64,000 nt of DNA from Cognataquiflexum gelatinilyticum (GTDB lineage Bacteria; Bacteroidota; Bacteroidia; Cytophagales; Cyclobacteriaceae), in assembly GCF_024813435.1 (NCBI RefSeq), contig NZ_JANAEZ010000001.1:806001-870000 (forward strand), read 5' to 3'. The notes under the pieces are model-generated. The model saw only the letters and a program-made list of their open reading frames with translations, was not told where the DNA came from and made no database searches. Both the position numbers and the translations under genes were made by a program. Below are positions 1-7,980 of the stretch, one piece after another (the first letter of the stretch is position 1; every line of letters begins with the position of its first letter).

Positions 1-1359
1 AGCCTCACCCGGATAGGTGATTTCCACAAAATATCCTTTGAATCCCTTTTCAGGTTCCTTGATTTCCACTTCATACCTACCACTTTCATTCACCAATATT
101 TCAGTCGAGGTCCACTTTGGTCCCAAGGCATAAATCCTAAAATCCCTGGCTTCTTCATTGTGGGCAGACCAAAGTTTAATGGATACAGGTTTTTGGCTTG
201 GGTCTGTGGTAATCAGTATTTTTTCTCCATCAATCTTCCACTCATATTTTGGACGTGTGGTTTTATTCAAAACCGATGCATAAAAAGAAATCATATTGGG
301 CAAAGCATCTGACTCACTCAGGTCATGCCCAAAGTTGGGCACATATTGGATATGCTTTTCTCCCGGCAGGCTATCCCAATAAAACTTCCAGCTGTCAGGT
401 AAAAAGAATTCATCCCCGGCTGCATTGATCATCAATTTTGGGATATCATACCGCTCCCGATAGGAATAAGGTTCTGTGATTTCAAGAAGTCGATCATACT
501 CTGCTGAGCCCTGCCACTCCATGATTCCCTCTCTTACATAATCTTCCACCGCAGGAGACCATTCTCCATAATTTCTCCAATGGTGCTGAAAGGACGGGAC
601 GACATTGAGCAGGTCAATCACTATCGGTACAATAGCCACTACCCTGTCATCAACTGCCGCTGTGGTCCAAGTGGTCCATCCTCTTTTAGAGGCGCCGGCC
701 ACCACAAATTTGTCAAGCTTTTTGTTGTGCTCTATTTGAGAAACTTCTGTGACGACATCCATCGCCAACTTAACAGCTTTAGTCATCGGCAGGCGTGACA
801 GCCAAAAAGCGTCCTCATCTTTTGCTCCACCTTCCATAAATTTTCTCCAGCCATAGGCAATGATGGCATCTTCATACCTTTCACCAAAGGTGTCATTGGC
901 AAAAACCAAAGGCTGAAAAGGAACATTGTGGATCTGAGCTACTATAGAATTAGTTTGCATGGCCGCTGCCAAAATCAACTCATTTGGTTCAATAGGCATC
1001 TTGGAGTTTTTGCTTCCCCCACCGATATACATCATTCCGGTGTCAAACGGTGTATCTTTGGGAATCACCACTGATACGTAATGCCACCACTCTGTTTCGT
1101 CGACAATGTCTTTGGTCAGCCAATGCTGGGAAAACATCTTTATGACATGGTAATCATACCCTTCTCCCTCGGCAGTATGAATGATTTCGTAGCGGAAAAC
1201 AGAATCGGGTGCATGGACATAATCTTGGAGAACAGTATCTGATTTTTCTGAATTAGCGACCACTTCCTCCTGCTTGGTCTGACAGCTGCTGCTGACTGCC
1301 CCTAAAATCAAGGATACGGCAAAAGCCTTAAAAATCAATTTCGACAAATATTGGTTCAT
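1..1359 (-). CDS. PhoPQ-activated pathogenicity-related (PqaA-like) lipoprotein, C-terminus cut by window edge
   Basis: This reading frame starts at an ATG and stays open for 453 codons until it runs off the left edge, so the C-terminus is missing. The N-terminus is a lipoprotein signal with a VSSSC lipobox (Cys about residue 26), so the protein should be membrane-anchored outside the cytoplasm. The body matches the PhoPQ-activated PqaA-like family, which has an alpha/beta-hydrolase fold. I can see MYIGGGSKNS, a nucleophile-type motif AGASKRGWT near residue 220, an acidic residue in NAAGDEFFLPDSW near 315 and a His in PNFGHDLSES near 343. The natural substrate of this family is not established. 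An A/T-rich gap of about 150 bases separates its start from the next gene, which is on the same strand. Confidence 0.8.
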   Translation of the reverse strand, partial: MNQYLSKLIFKAFAVSLILGAVSSSCQTKQEEVVANSEKSDTVLQDYVHAPDSVFRYEIIHTAEGEGYDYHVIKMFSQHWLTKDIVDETEWWHYVSVVIPKDTPFDTGMMYIGGGSKNSKMPIEPNELILAAAMQTNSIVAQIHNVPFQPLVFANDTFGERYEDAIIAYGWRKFMEGGAKDEDAFWLSRLPMTKAVKLAMDVVTEVSQIEHNKKLDKFVVAGASKRGWTTWTTAAVDDRVVAIVPIVIDLLNVVPSFQHHWRNYGEWSPAVEDYVREGIMEWQGSAEYDRLLEITEPYSYRERYDIPKLMINAAGDEFFLPDSWKFYWDSLPGEKHIQYVPNFGHDLSESDALPNMISFYASVLNKTTRPKYEWKIDGEKILITTDPSQKPVSIKLWSAHNEEARDFRIYALGPKWTSTEILVNESGRYEVEIKEPEKGFKGYFVEITYPGEA

Positions 1360-1511
1360 GGGTATTTGGGTTTGGATGTTACAACCAAAATATAAACAAA
1401 ATTTTATTTACTCCCTACTATGCCGTTTGTCTCAATATCAAATCTCATTAAAATATCAGATTGCCAAAAATCAGCGGGTTAATTCAAATAATTCCTTTAG
1501 TTCCCAATCCT

Positions 1512-2525
1512 TTAATTATTGATTTCCTCGATGGCAGTTTCTAAAGTTTCATCTTTTCCGGCCAATACATCAGGAAGATTGTTTTTGACAAAAACGTCAG
1601 GTGCGAGGCCGATACCCTCATAAGACTTGCCATCAAACAACTCCACTTTTTGGGGAACTAATGAATAAAACCATCCATTCGCCAGTTCCCTTCCGATCAT
1701 GGTCCCATGTGCCCCATTGGTGGTGTCACCCATAGTCAATGCATTGGGCAATGTCATAAATGCCATCACCATCCTCTCCCCTGCACTGATTGTAAACCGG
1801 TCTGTCAATACCACAATTGGGATGTCTATAAAATTTCCTGAAGGATGGATACTCCAATCAAACCATGGAGTAAAATCATTCTGCCCTTTCCCATTTTTGG
1901 TTTTACTTCTAAAAACCAACCGGGTCTGATCCACCAATCTTCCGATTTCTGAAAATGCATAGGTAAAATCTCCCCCGTCATTGTGCCGCATGTCTATGAT
2001 CAGTCCATCAGCGTTTTCATTTTCAGCCAAAAAATCATCCATTACAAACAGGTTGTCGGATACATAATCAAAAAATATATAACCGATATTTTGCCCTTTG
2101 ATCTTGCCATAAATAAAGCTTTCCTCATCCCCTACCCTAAAACCCGGCTCCAGGTAATTGGATCTGATCATTTCAGTATCAAATAAGCCATCATCAATTT
2201 TTTCTCTTCTGATTTTATTGGACACAAAAAGGTTTTTGTCAGGCGCTGTCAAAGTCACATGCCCATCATCCAAAGTCTCTAACATCCCTGAAATGATATC
2301 AAAAAGCTCATCCTCAGAAGTTGCAGAACTGACCATAGGCCGGAACCTCTGGTATTCTGCCTCCCAATCGACATTTCTTTCATCAAAGGGAGCATATTCT
2401 TCTTCGAAAGTCTGCCAGATATTTTCAAATATTGCTTCGGGATTGGTGGCAGGTTGATCCACCATCATGGATTCGCAGGAAGTAAATACTATCAATGCCC
2501 CAATTTGTATTAACAGCTTTTTCAT
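1512..2525 (-). CDS. S41 family (tail-specific-type) peptidase lipoprotein
   Basis: A 337-residue predicted lipoprotein (FTSC lipobox, Cys17) with the core of S41 serine peptidases. DMRHNDGGD (178-186) is the conserved strand-loop, TISAGE (245-250) carries the probable nucleophile Ser247, and GIGLAPD (304-310) is the family's closing motif. No PDZ domain is obvious, and the protein is shorter than CtpA-type proteases, as in many Bacteroidota S41 lipoproteins. It probably cleaves misfolded or specific proteins in the cell envelope; the substrate is unknown. Its start lies only 3 bases after the stop of the upstream beta-barrel gene (2529-3353), so the two are very likely cotranscribed and may work together at the outer membrane. 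Confidence 0.85.
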   Translation of the reverse strand: MKKLLIQIGALIVFTSCESMMVDQPATNPEAIFENIWQTFEEEYAPFDERNVDWEAEYQRFRPMVSSATSEDELFDIISGMLETLDDGHVTLTAPDKNLFVSNKIRREKIDDGLFDTEMIRSNYLEPGFRVGDEESFIYGKIKGQNIGYIFFDYVSDNLFVMDDFLAENENADGLIIDMRHNDGGDFTYAFSEIGRLVDQTRLVFRSKTKNGKGQNDFTPWFDWSIHPSGNFIDIPIVVLTDRFTISAGERMVMAFMTLPNALTMGDTTNGAHGTMIGRELANGWFYSLVPQKVELFDGKSYEGIGLAPDVFVKNNLPDVLAGKDETLETAIEEINN

Positions 2526-2528
2526 GGT

Positions 2529-3353
2529 TCAAAAGGAGTAAGTGGCCTGAAATTGTAAGGAATTTCTAAAAGATGTGAGCGGGCGGGGTTTGCTGAAATG
2601 GATAAATTCAAACCAATACCTGGCACCAAAAGTCCATCTTGGGTTAAGCTCCAGATCATATGTCAGATCAAAATCAAAATACTGGATCCTATTCCAAGTG
2701 GCAAATTTTCCATCTCCAATAAAGGCCAGAAATGTCTTCAGCCCCGAATGCGAACTGATGTTATCGATAAATTCATCATCATTGACAAGATATGGCGACC
2801 GGGCTACCCAAGAGAAAACCGGCAGCTGAAGCCCTGCTGTCAAGGTACTTTTTTCCCCAAGCCGATACCTGAATTGCCCAAATCCTCCCAACCCAAAAGA
2901 AGCAAAATAACCGAAACTGCTGATCCTTCCATAGACATAATTCAGCACCTGAACTTTGGAACCAAACATGCCACCATAGGTAAAACTTGATTTTCCATCC
3001 AATTTTTTCTCCTTTCCCAACAGATAATCCAGATCTATAAAGGTAAAGTAATGGGGATATGCGTTTTCTTCTTCACCATCAAAAATGAAAGTAAATGGCT
3101 CCGATACCATCGGATCAAATCCGGCATATTGGATCCCAATATTTTGATAAAATTTACCCCTCCTCGAATATTCAATTCCAAATGCCGGAAAGGTCATGTC
3201 CCGATGAACCATAGGGGAAAATATCAAGTCCTGCCTGATCAGATGGCTGGGCCCAAAATAAATGGTAATATCATTTTTCTTTTCATTTTCCTGACCGTAA
3301 GCAAAGAATGCCAAAAAACAGGAAAGCACGAAAGTCATACAAAAGGTTCTCAT
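2529..3353 (-). CDS. Predicted outer-membrane beta-barrel protein of unknown function
   Basis: A 274-residue protein with a Sec signal peptide (hydrophobic stretch ending in AYGQ, about residue 21). Alternating aromatic and polar strands follow throughout, and the protein ends in LQFQATYSF. An aromatic final residue is typical of outer-membrane barrels assembled by the Bam machinery. I do not recognise a specific family or a ligand motif. It is the first gene of a two-gene unit with the S41 lipoprotein 3 bases downstream. An enzyme of the acyltransferase/deacylase type cannot be excluded, but no catalytic signature is visible. Confidence 0.65.
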   Translation of the reverse strand: MRTFCMTFVLSCFLAFFAYGQENEKKNDITIYFGPSHLIRQDLIFSPMVHRDMTFPAFGIEYSRRGKFYQNIGIQYAGFDPMVSEPFTFIFDGEEENAYPHYFTFIDLDYLLGKEKKLDGKSSFTYGGMFGSKVQVLNYVYGRISSFGYFASFGLGGFGQFRYRLGEKSTLTAGLQLPVFSWVARSPYLVNDDEFIDNISSHSGLKTFLAFIGDGKFATWNRIQYFDFDLTYDLELNPRWTFGARYWFEFIHFSKPRPLTSFRNSLQFQATYSF

Positions 3354-3538
3354 AATAATAGTTTGGCCAATGGTGAAAATGACAACTCACACCGCAATCA
3401 AGCAAGTATGAAAAACTGCCCGATTCCTATTTGCTAAAGGATGCAAAATTCCGTCTTCAGGTTTCCATTTGCTTCCATATTTTTAAACAAAAATTGTCAA
3501 TCATGGAAAATATGGGCTGAAGTCAGGTAAAAATCACT

Positions 3539-4375
3539 TCACTCCAAGAGCCAGTTTTTGAAATCCTTCGCTTTTTTCTGACTGATCTTCACTTGTTTTT
3601 GATGCGGGATTTTTAAAGTCAGGTTCACCTGTCCTGACCTTTCGGTATCATACCCCATACAATTGTCACGGTGCACGATGGTCTGTCTGTTTGACCTAAA
3701 AAAATTATTTGGGGCCAGTTTACTTTCAAGTTCCTCCAAGGTACCATAGTAGACATACCTATCCCCGCTTTCAAGGTAAAGAAAAGAAATGGATCCTTCT
3801 TTTTCTATATAAATAATCCTTGTTGGATCTATGGCTATCCTGGATTTTCCTGAAAAACCAATAATTTTTTGGGGCATAACTACAGCATTTTCCCGGCTTA
3901 CAGCAGACTTTTCTTTGTCTACAAAATATTGGATTACAAAAATCAGGTTAATTACAAGTATAACCACGATACTGATCGGCAACTCATATTCAAAGTAAGA
4001 AGTCTCCACAATAGACAGACACAATACAAACTCCATATACACAAAAACCAGAAAAAAAGACACTCCAGTGACCAAGAGTACATTGAAGAGGAATTGCAAA
4101 AGCAATCTCTTTTTGAAGTCACTGTTCCAGGGATATTTTCTTTCCAGGTAAGTATTGATCCTTGACATCAGGTATGTGACCAAGAATACTATTAGCACTA
4201 CACAAAACCAATCAAAATAAAACTCCCATCTTCCAAACAGTACGAAAAGTGAAATATCCTGTCCGATAGCCACAAAAAAGAACCCAGTCAAAATACTGAA
4301 TACAAACATTTTTAAAAGTGAATTCATAGGCTGTCCCTGTACCGGCTGTTCACCCAAAATTACAATTTTGATCAA
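3539..4375 (-). CDS. Membrane-anchored LytTR-family transcriptional regulator
   Basis: A 278-residue protein. The N-terminal half has about four hydrophobic membrane segments (roughly 22-42, 55-75, 90-118 and 128-152). The C-terminal half (about 178-278) is a LytTR DNA-binding domain: IIYIEKEGSISFLYLESGD, FFRSNRQTIVHRDNC and the final KVKISQKKAKDFKNWL are recognisable. It should bind DNA from the membrane and sense an envelope or small-molecule cue. No receiver domain is present and no histidine kinase is adjacent. The ATG at codon 17 (MNSLLKMF) is an alternative start that would place the protein directly at its first membrane segment. Confidence 0.85.
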   Translation of the reverse strand: MIKIVILGEQPVQGQPMNSLLKMFVFSILTGFFFVAIGQDISLFVLFGRWEFYFDWFCVVLIVFLVTYLMSRINTYLERKYPWNSDFKKRLLLQFLFNVLLVTGVSFFLVFVYMEFVLCLSIVETSYFEYELPISIVVILVINLIFVIQYFVDKEKSAVSRENAVVMPQKIIGFSGKSRIAIDPTRIIYIEKEGSISFLYLESGDRYVYYGTLEELESKLAPNNFFRSNRQTIVHRDNCMGYDTERSGQVNLTLKIPHQKQVKISQKKAKDFKNWLLE

Positions 4376-4389
4376 GAAACACTAAACAG

Positions 4390-4422
4390 AAAAAGCCGGA
4401 TTTCACAAGAAACCCAGCTTTT
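4390..4422 (-). terminator. Probable intrinsic terminator after the FAS1 lipoprotein gene
   Basis: Read on the minus strand, AAAAGC and GCTTTTT form the base of an imperfect stem (GG-TTT pairing with AAA-CC inside, two mismatches) and end in a T-run. It begins about 20 bases after the FAS1 stop, a normal position for a Rho-independent terminator. Confidence 0.5.
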
Positions 4423-4443
4423 CAAAATCCAATCAACCTTTAT

Positions 4444-5007
4444 CTATTTGTCTTCCGGTACCAGAACTTTATCAATTACGTGGATGATACCATTGGAGGC
4501 CGAAACAGTTCCGATAATTTTGCCCCCATTGATCAGGATGCTTCCATCTGCTGTCATTTCCACCATCAGTGACCTGCCATCCGCTGTTCCCAACTTTTTA
4601 TCATTGAGAAAGGTTTCAGGTTTGTAAACGCCTAACAGCACATGGTATTCTAGGATATCCCGCAGAGTCCTTTGATTTTCGGGTTTGGTCAGGGTTTCCA
4701 ATGTTCCTGCTGGCAATGCGGCAAAAGCGGCATTGGTAGGTGCGAAAACTGTAAAAGGACCAACGTTAGTCAAGGCATCCACATATTGGGCTGCTTTGAG
4801 AGCTGCTACCAAAGTGGAGTGGTCGGCTGATCCCACTGCCACCTGTACGATGTTGGGATTGGAGATATCATCTTTTACAGCTGACTGTCCTTCTGATAAC
4901 ATGGCAGATGTATCAGGGGTACTTTGTTGCTGCTCACCGGAACCGCCGCAGCCCGCAATCATAAGCGTCAAGACCAATAACGGAAAATATTTAATTATCG
5001 ATTTCAT
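4444..5007 (-). CDS. Fasciclin (FAS1) domain lipoprotein
   Basis: A 187-residue secreted lipoprotein (LMIAGC lipobox, Cys20) followed by a linker and one FAS1 domain (about 55-187). The domain shows the H1 motif FTVFAPTNAAFAALP, the central YHVL, and the closing INGGKIIGTVSASNGIIHVIDKVL. FAS1 domains mediate adhesion or small-ligand binding. I chose the ATG at 5007, not an in-frame start at 5076, because it starts a canonical signal peptide and the upstream one lies inside the promoter. Upstream are a -7 box (5033-5040), an Rrf2-type operator (5043-5062) and an Fnr-like box (5063-5076), so expression is probably induced by low oxygen and nitrosative stress. This makes a role beside denitrification likely, but it is inferred from regulation only. 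Confidence 0.85.
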   Translation of the reverse strand: MKSIIKYFPLLVLTLMIAGCGGSGEQQQSTPDTSAMLSEGQSAVKDDISNPNIVQVAVGSADHSTLVAALKAAQYVDALTNVGPFTVFAPTNAAFAALPAGTLETLTKPENQRTLRDILEYHVLLGVYKPETFLNDKKLGTADGRSLMVEMTADGSILINGGKIIGTVSASNGIIHVIDKVLVPEDK

Positions 5008-5032
5008 AATGTTTTGGGTTTTGAATGTAGGA

Positions 5033-5040
5033 CAAAAATA
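5033..5040 (-). promoter_or_regulatory. -7 promoter element of the FAS1 gene
   Basis: On the minus strand this reads TATTTTTG, a perfect match to the Bacteroidota -7 consensus TAnnTTTG. It puts the transcription start near 5026, about 20 bases before the ATG at 5007. Confidence 0.55.
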
Positions 5041-5042
5041 AT

Positions 5043-5062
5043 AAAGGATAATATTGTCTTTT
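5043..5062. promoter_or_regulatory. Rrf2/NsrR-type operator candidate (FAS1 promoter)
   Basis: AAAGGATAATATTGTCTTTT on the plus strand is an imperfect dyad of the same form as the sites at 7866, 7954, 38778, 38804 and 39285. It fills the gap between the -7 box and the Fnr-like box, where a bound repressor would block activation. Confidence 0.6.
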
Positions 5063-5076
5063 ATGATAAAAATCAT
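5063..5076. promoter_or_regulatory. Crp/Fnr-like binding site (FAS1 promoter)
   Basis: ATGATAAAAATCAT is a perfect 5-4-5 palindrome resembling the Fnr/Dnr box TTGAT-N4-ATCAA. Its near edge is 22 bases before the -7 box, placing its centre near -42, the usual position for class II activation. Confidence 0.6.
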
Positions 5077-5146
5077 GATTTCCCTAAAAGTGGCTTTAAA
5101 TCAAAAAACTTTTTAAATCACCTTAAATCAAAAATTTACAAAAATA

Positions 5147-5584
5147 TCAGGCAAACCTCGCCAAGACAGTCGTGCCATCACCAACTTCCTCAGCTAGCTG
5201 TTTCAGACTTTTTACAGTCAGCATGTGGATAATCTTGGTACGGACATTTGAGATTTCAAAATGCAGGGGACATGGGTTTACTTCAGAACATTGTTTCAGC
5301 CCCAAACTGCAACCATGGAATAAACCGTCACCGTCAATGGCCATAACAACATCTTTCAAGGTTTTGGATTCATGGCTCTTGTCAACAAAAAAACCTCCTG
5401 TAGGGCCTTTGAAGGAACCTACCACCTGCTGCCTGACCAAAATCTGAAGAATCTTGGCAGTGAATGCATCAGGCGCATCTATCTCCTGACCGATCTCTTT
5501 TGCTCCTACTTTTTTACCCTCCAAAGATTGTTTGTGGATATAAATTACTGCTTTGATGGCGTACTGACAGGTTTTTGAAAACAT
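5147..5584 (-). CDS. Rrf2-family transcriptional regulator with three Fe-S-type cysteines (paralogue 1)
   Basis: A 145-residue Rrf2 protein. An N-terminal winged helix (about 1-70, YAIKAVIYIHK and GPTGGFFVDKS) is followed by a dimerisation helix. Cys92, Cys99 and Cys105 (HGCSLGLKQCSEVNPCPLH) are spaced C-x6-C-x5-C, the layout expected for an Fe-S cluster as in NsrR or IscR. It may sense NO or redox state. It is divergently oriented to the methyltransferase at 5709 and lies upstream, on the same strand, of the FAS1 gene. A paralogue with the same cysteine spacing lies at 38836. I see no copy of the shared operator in front of this one, so which paralogue binds the operator is unresolved. Confidence 0.9.
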   Translation of the reverse strand: MFSKTCQYAIKAVIYIHKQSLEGKKVGAKEIGQEIDAPDAFTAKILQILVRQQVVGSFKGPTGGFFVDKSHESKTLKDVVMAIDGDGLFHGCSLGLKQCSEVNPCPLHFEISNVRTKIIHMLTVKSLKQLAEEVGDGTTVLARFA

Positions 5585-5708
5585 ATGCTGAAGGAATTTA
5601 ATGCAGGTGACAAGAATAGGAATTGAAACCCAAATAAAAGATATTTTAATCTTATTATCGGTAATATTTATTACAGAACTGATTGGGTTTTTTTTAGAAT
5701 TTCGAAAT

Positions 5709-6371
5709 ATGAATCAAACCGGAAAAAACCTATATGACCAAAATCAAGTCATCTCGAGTTTAGATAAATTGAAACATTGGGAGAAAATTTACCAAACAAA
5801 GGATTTTACCGAAGTGGGTTGGTACCAAAAAACACCAAAAGTTTCTCTTTCCTTTTTTGAAGAATTCAAAATCCATAAAGAGGCCAAGATTTTGGACGTT
5901 GGTGGCGGAGATAGCTTTTTAGTCGACCACCTTTTGGATTTGGGTTACTTGCATGTGCATGTCTTAGACTTATCTGCCAAAGCCATAGAAAAAGCCAAAG
6001 AAAGATTGGGAAAAGATGCCTCAAAGGTTACTTGGATCAATACAGACATTTTAGACTTTGAGCCAAAGCAAAAATTTGATGTTTGGCATGACAGGGCAGC
6101 TTTCCACTTTTTGCTTGAATCAAAAGAAATAGAAAACTATGTACGAATAGCCAATGAGTCCATTTCCGAAGACGGATTGATGCTTATCGGGACTTTCTCT
6201 GACCAGGGCCCTACACATTGCAGCGGACTTCCGGTCACCCAATATTCTATCGAGAAATTGACGGAAGTTTTCAGTCCATATTTCCAAAAAACCAATTGCT
6301 TCCAAACCGACCATATCACCCCCGGAGGCGTAAGGCAACATTATACTTTTTGTTCTTTCAGAAAATATTGA
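5709..6371 (+). CDS. Class I SAM-dependent methyltransferase
   Basis: A 220-residue methyltransferase. AKILDVGGGDS (about 59-69) is motif I, VHVLDLSAKAIEKA holds the acidic residue that binds the SAM ribose, and INTDILDF and FDVWHDRAAFHFLL are motifs II to IV. The sequence resembles the thiopurine/selenium-type small-molecule methyltransferases and lacks a DNA-methylase NPPY. I start it at 5709 (MNQTGKN); an in-frame extension to 5601 would add a membrane-like helix of doubtful reality inside the divergent promoter. It is divergent from an Rrf2 regulator and convergent with the NnrS-like gene. The substrate is unknown; methylation of toxic chalcogen or thiol compounds is one possibility. Confidence 0.85.
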   Translation: MNQTGKNLYDQNQVISSLDKLKHWEKIYQTKDFTEVGWYQKTPKVSLSFFEEFKIHKEAKILDVGGGDSFLVDHLLDLGYLHVHVLDLSAKAIEKAKERLGKDASKVTWINTDILDFEPKQKFDVWHDRAAFHFLLESKEIENYVRIANESISEDGLMLIGTFSDQGPTHCSGLPVTQYSIEKLTEVFSPYFQKTNCFQTDHITPGGVRQHYTFCSFRKY

Positions 6372-6494
6372 AAAATAAGAAACCGGTTCATTTAAAAACC
6401 TTCTTTCCAAACCAATCAAACAGCTCTAGATTTTCTTGAAATAATACTTAAAAGCGAAGGAATTTTCCTAGGATCAAAGTCCTTGATGACCAAA

Positions 6495-7577
6495 CTATAT
6501 TCCTTTCATTTCTCTGAGACCTGAAACCATTTTAACCGAAATGACAAAAGCCATCAAACCAAACATGCCCAAAATGGTCCATCCATTGATCATTCCAAAG
6601 TAAGTCCTCCACTCGGGTAAACCTATCAGACTGACTAGGATTCTGCCCAACAAACTCAATTGGAAAACAATCCATCCTACCCACAGAATGGGATGATAGG
6701 GAGTATGCCTAATATTCAAGACCATTGGAAGTATGATTGGCGCATGGGCCCAAATCATCGAAAATGTAAATCCCAAAAAGAAAGTATGGATGTACAAATC
6801 ATAATACAGGGCATGCGGCTCAAGGAAACATAGTGCAATCCCGTGTAAGGTCAACCAAACATATCCTACCCGAAGACCAATGCCTATGTATTTGAATTGA
6901 TCGGCTTTTTTGGCAGCGATCTTGGCCATGTCGAAATGGAGTAGCCAAAATGAAATCATCATGGCACAAGTACCCATAAGCCAATTGCCATACCGATGGA
7001 ATGGAATCCATATCCCGATAAAAAACAAAGTCAACAACAGCAATAATCCACTTTTTGCAAGGTTGGGCGTGGGAAGGAATTTGCTCAACTCCAGCCTCTC
7101 TCCCACTATCGTAAACAAAATAAACCCAATCCACCAAGGAACAGCCGCCGGTACAAATCCGGAATAAAGCAGCATGAAATTTCCCGCCATCCAAAGTACA
7201 GCCCCCATCGTCATCACGTACTGATAGATAACCGGATGCCTAAGGGATTGGAGATACATAATGGCCATCAAACCGAGACTCGCCACAAATAAAAGGCTGT
7301 GGCCAAAAGCGGGCCATCCCGGTACCAACAACAAAACCGGGATGGAAAGCCCACTAATGAAGGGAATAAGCAACCATATTCTGTTTTTCATGACCATTGC
7401 CCGCTCCAAAGAAATCAGCGTACCCAAAAACCCTCCTACCATCAAAATCCCATGGCTTGCTGCAGTACCGGGGATGGGAAATCCTACATACCCCATTCTG
7501 ATCCATCCACCTGCGACTCCCATCAACAGGGCTAGAACAACAAGAGGAAAAAGATAAATGGGTTTGATCAGCTTCAT
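6495..7577 (-). CDS. NnrS-like polytopic membrane protein
   Basis: A 360-residue protein made of about 11-12 membrane helices. HGILMVGGFLGTLISLERA (about 42-60), VGERLELSKF (about 166) and HTFFLGFTFSMIWAHAPIILP (about 270) carry buried His and Glu/Arg residues in the pattern of NnrS-type heme/copper membrane proteins, which protect cells during denitrification and nitrosative stress. It follows the ScdA_N gene by 41 bases on the same strand, so both are probably expressed from the Rrf2-operator promoter at 7927-7970. Start 7577 (MKLIKPIYLF) is preferred over an upstream in-frame codon because it begins at the first membrane helix. The family assignment is by motif resemblance and is moderately sure. 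Confidence 0.6.
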   Translation of the reverse strand: MKLIKPIYLFPLVVLALLMGVAGGWIRMGYVGFPIPGTAASHGILMVGGFLGTLISLERAMVMKNRIWLLIPFISGLSIPVLLLVPGWPAFGHSLLFVASLGLMAIMYLQSLRHPVIYQYVMTMGAVLWMAGNFMLLYSGFVPAAVPWWIGFILFTIVGERLELSKFLPTPNLAKSGLLLLLTLFFIGIWIPFHRYGNWLMGTCAMMISFWLLHFDMAKIAAKKADQFKYIGIGLRVGYVWLTLHGIALCFLEPHALYYDLYIHTFFLGFTFSMIWAHAPIILPMVLNIRHTPYHPILWVGWIVFQLSLLGRILVSLIGLPEWRTYFGMINGWTILGMFGLMAFVISVKMVSGLREMKGI

Positions 7578-7618
7578 TATTAAGTCGGATTTTTGGAGAA
7601 AATTAAGTCCGCTAGTGG

Positions 7619-7849
7619 TCAATGAATTTGATTTGGACCTTTGTGATCTACCCAAGTCAGGTCATTAAGAATGGCTTCCGCCATGTAGTCCAATACCAAT
7701 TCGGGATTGATTTGATTCTTGCCGCATACCTCTTGCAATGTTTTTTCTTTACAATTGTCATAATCAATTCCAAGCTTTTTGAAAACTCCCATCGCTCTCA
7801 AGTCTGTCTTGACTATCTCCCTCATTTTAAATTCTTTGAAATTTTTCAT
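7619..7849 (-). CDS. Stand-alone ScdA_N (DUF542-like) protein with altered cysteine motif
   Basis: A 76-residue protein that matches the N-terminal domain of the di-iron repair protein RIC/ScdA: IVKTDLRAMGVFKKLGIDYDNC, then KTLQEVCGKNQINPELVLDYM. In RIC the motif reads GIDFCC; here the first cysteine is replaced, leaving DNC (Cys33) and a second cysteine (Cys42). Domains of this type occur alone or fused to hemerythrin domains and act in repair of NO- or oxidant-damaged iron centres. It is the first gene of a unit with the NnrS-like protein and has Rrf2-type operators at 7866-7885 and 7954-7970 upstream. A complete RIC is encoded at 39317. Confidence 0.75.
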   Translation of the reverse strand: MKNFKEFKMREIVKTDLRAMGVFKKLGIDYDNCKEKTLQEVCGKNQINPELVLDYMAEAILNDLTWVDHKGPNQIH

Positions 7850-7865
7850 AATTAACCTGTTTATA

Positions 7866-7885
7866 AAAGGATATAACCATCCTTT
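7866..7885. promoter_or_regulatory. Rrf2/NsrR-type operator candidate, proximal (ScdA_N leader)
   Basis: AAAGGATATAACCATCCTTT has outer arms AAAGGAT and ATCCTTT that are exact inverted repeats. It lies 17 bases before the ATG at 7849, downstream of the predicted transcription start. Confidence 0.6.
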
Positions 7886-7893
7886 ATTATTGG

Positions 7894-7923
7894 AAAATGA
7901 AGGGAGCTTTTGCTCCCCATTTT
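7894..7923 (-). terminator. Stem-loop between the 598-residue gene and ScdA_N
   Basis: GGGAGC-TTTT-GCTCCC forms a perfect inner stem, extended by AAAATG/CATTTT outside a two-base bulge. It can end transcription of the upstream 598-residue gene on the minus strand, or sit in the 5' leader of ScdA_N mRNA if transcription starts near 7920. Confidence 0.45.
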
Positions 7924-7926
7924 GCT

Positions 7927-7970
7927 AGACAAATATAAAAGAAAAATATTATCGGACAAATATATCCTTT
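7927..7970 (-). promoter_or_regulatory. ScdA_N/NnrS-like promoter with embedded Rrf2-type operator
   Basis: On the minus strand, AAAGGATATATTTGTCC (7970-7954) is base-for-base identical to the operator at 38804-38820. Its TTTG, followed by 19 bases and then TATATTTG (7934-7927), fits the Bacteroidota promoter TTTG-N19-TAnnTTTG. A repressor on the operator would cover the -33 element. Confidence 0.6.
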
Positions 7971-7980
7971 ATTATTTTTA

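Noticed and set aside
5645..5680. GTAAT-ATTT-ATTAC dyad between the Rrf2 gene and the methyltransferase gene
   Set aside because: It is short, A/T-only in the core and occurs once, so it cannot be told from chance in an A/T-rich promoter.
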